Origin: an uncultured Oscillibacter sp.
GTDB taxonomy: Bacteria > Bacillota > Clostridia > Oscillospirales > Oscillospiraceae
Direction of reading: 5' to 3'
Assembly (NCBI GenBank): GCA_948435975.1
Contig: CAOJHG010000138.1
Coordinates: 1 to 6,186 of the forward strand
Length of the DNA stretch: 6,186 nt
The notes below the pieces were generated by a model that searched no databases, had not been told where the DNA came from, and was given only the letters and a program-made list of their open reading frames with translations. Positions 5,954-6,186 of the stretch are shown here, piece after piece; positions within the stretch are counted from its first letter, which is position 1, and each line of letters starts with the position of its first letter. The position numbers and the translations under genes are program-made.

Positions 5954-5982
5954 TTGACAGGGCGGTATTTCTGGTGTAAAAT
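5954..5982 (+). promoter_or_regulatory. promoter of the methyltransferase gene
   Basis: A perfect TTGACA (5954-5959) lies 17 bp from TAAAAT (5977-5982, five of six). Transcription would start near 5989, about 50 nt before the ATG at 6041. It is divergent from the DUF2500 promoter, with only 6 bp between the two -35 boxes. Confidence 0.8.
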
Positions 5983-6040
5983 TTCCGGCAGCAGTAAAGT
6001 TTGCTTTTGTATGTGTATCCCGCATTAGGAGGAAGATTTT

Positions 6041-6186
6041 ATGGAGCATTGGGAGGCCATCCACCCTGGCGGCTTCCGCTTTGTATGGGATGACAGCCTG
6101 TTCCGCCCAGGCACGGATACTTTCCTTCTTTCCTCCCTTCCCCGCCTCAGGCCCGGCCTGCGGGTCTGTGACTTGGGCTGCGGGAC
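6041..6186 (+). CDS. class I SAM-dependent methyltransferase, TrmN6-like (partial, 5' part only)
   Basis: Only the first 48 codons are present. The ATG at 6041 follows AGGAGGA at good spacing. The visible part has a segment ending FRPGTDTFLLSSL (about 21-33), where the Gly-Thr-Asp and leucine pattern is typical of the region before the fold in tRNA1(Val) adenine-37 N6-methyltransferases (YfiC/TrmN6). It is followed by methyltransferase motif I, VCDLGCGT (about 42-49), the glycine loop that binds S-adenosylmethionine. The NPPY motif that would identify an N6-adenine enzyme lies beyond the window. Relatives such as HemK/PrmC-type or RsmC-type enzymes share motif I, so the class is nearly certain and the substrate is a moderate guess. 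It has its own promoter. Confidence 0.75.
   Translation, partial: MEHWEAIHPGGFRFVWDDSLFRPGTDTFLLSSLPRLRPGLRVCDLGCG

Noticed and set aside
5894..6064. Longer N-terminus for the DUF2500 protein starting at 6064
   Set aside because: The extra 57 codons pass through two well-formed divergent promoters, overlap the start of the methyltransferase gene and have no ribosome site. The start at 5893 has one.

Overview
The window looks like a piece of a GC-rich chromosome from an anaerobic low-branching Firmicute, most likely Clostridia and plausibly Oscillospiraceae. CtsR is a repressor known essentially from Firmicutes, and its operator here matches the Firmicute consensus exactly. The small 2[4Fe-4S] ferredoxin fits an anaerobe. 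The genus is an inference from overall flavour only.

Layout. Positions 1-1247 (minus strand) hold a protein with a DUF2201-type putative metallopeptidase N-domain and a C-terminal VWA-like domain, cut by the left edge and read from its own promoter. Positions 1405-5021 (minus strand) are the class III heat-shock operon, in the order ctsR, mcsA-like, clpC. It is transcribed from one strong promoter flanked by CtsR heptad operators and ends at a hairpin terminator at 1356-1390. The arginine kinase gene mcsB, which normally lies between mcsA and clpC, is absent. Only 66 bp remain there, holding a hairpin and an 11-codon mini-ORF that overlaps the clpC start. Positions 5304-5477 (plus strand) are a 57-residue 2[4Fe-4S] ferredoxin with its own extended -10 promoter and a strong terminator. 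Convergent to it at 5537-5893 (minus strand) is a small single-pass membrane protein of the DUF2500 family. At 6041-6186 (plus strand) is the start of a class I methyltransferase resembling TrmN6, cut by the right edge. The last two genes diverge from back-to-back sigma-A-type promoters.

How the genes work together. CtsR should repress its own operon. On stress it is inactivated, which raises McsA-like adaptor and ClpC unfoldase, and ClpC partners ClpP (not in this window) for degradation. In the standard Bacillus scheme, McsA activates McsB to phosphorylate arginines on CtsR and other substrates, and ClpC then reads phosphoarginine. Here the kinase is missing from the locus, the McsA-like protein has lost half of its CxxC motifs, and CtsR has an Asn in its usually all-glycine wing loop. 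ClpC still keeps the glutamates known to dock phosphoarginine. This altered control circuit is the most interesting point in the window. The flanking genes look like ordinary single-gene units. No mobile elements, CRISPR arrays, tRNA or rRNA genes were seen, and no gene-free stretch exceeds 300 bases.
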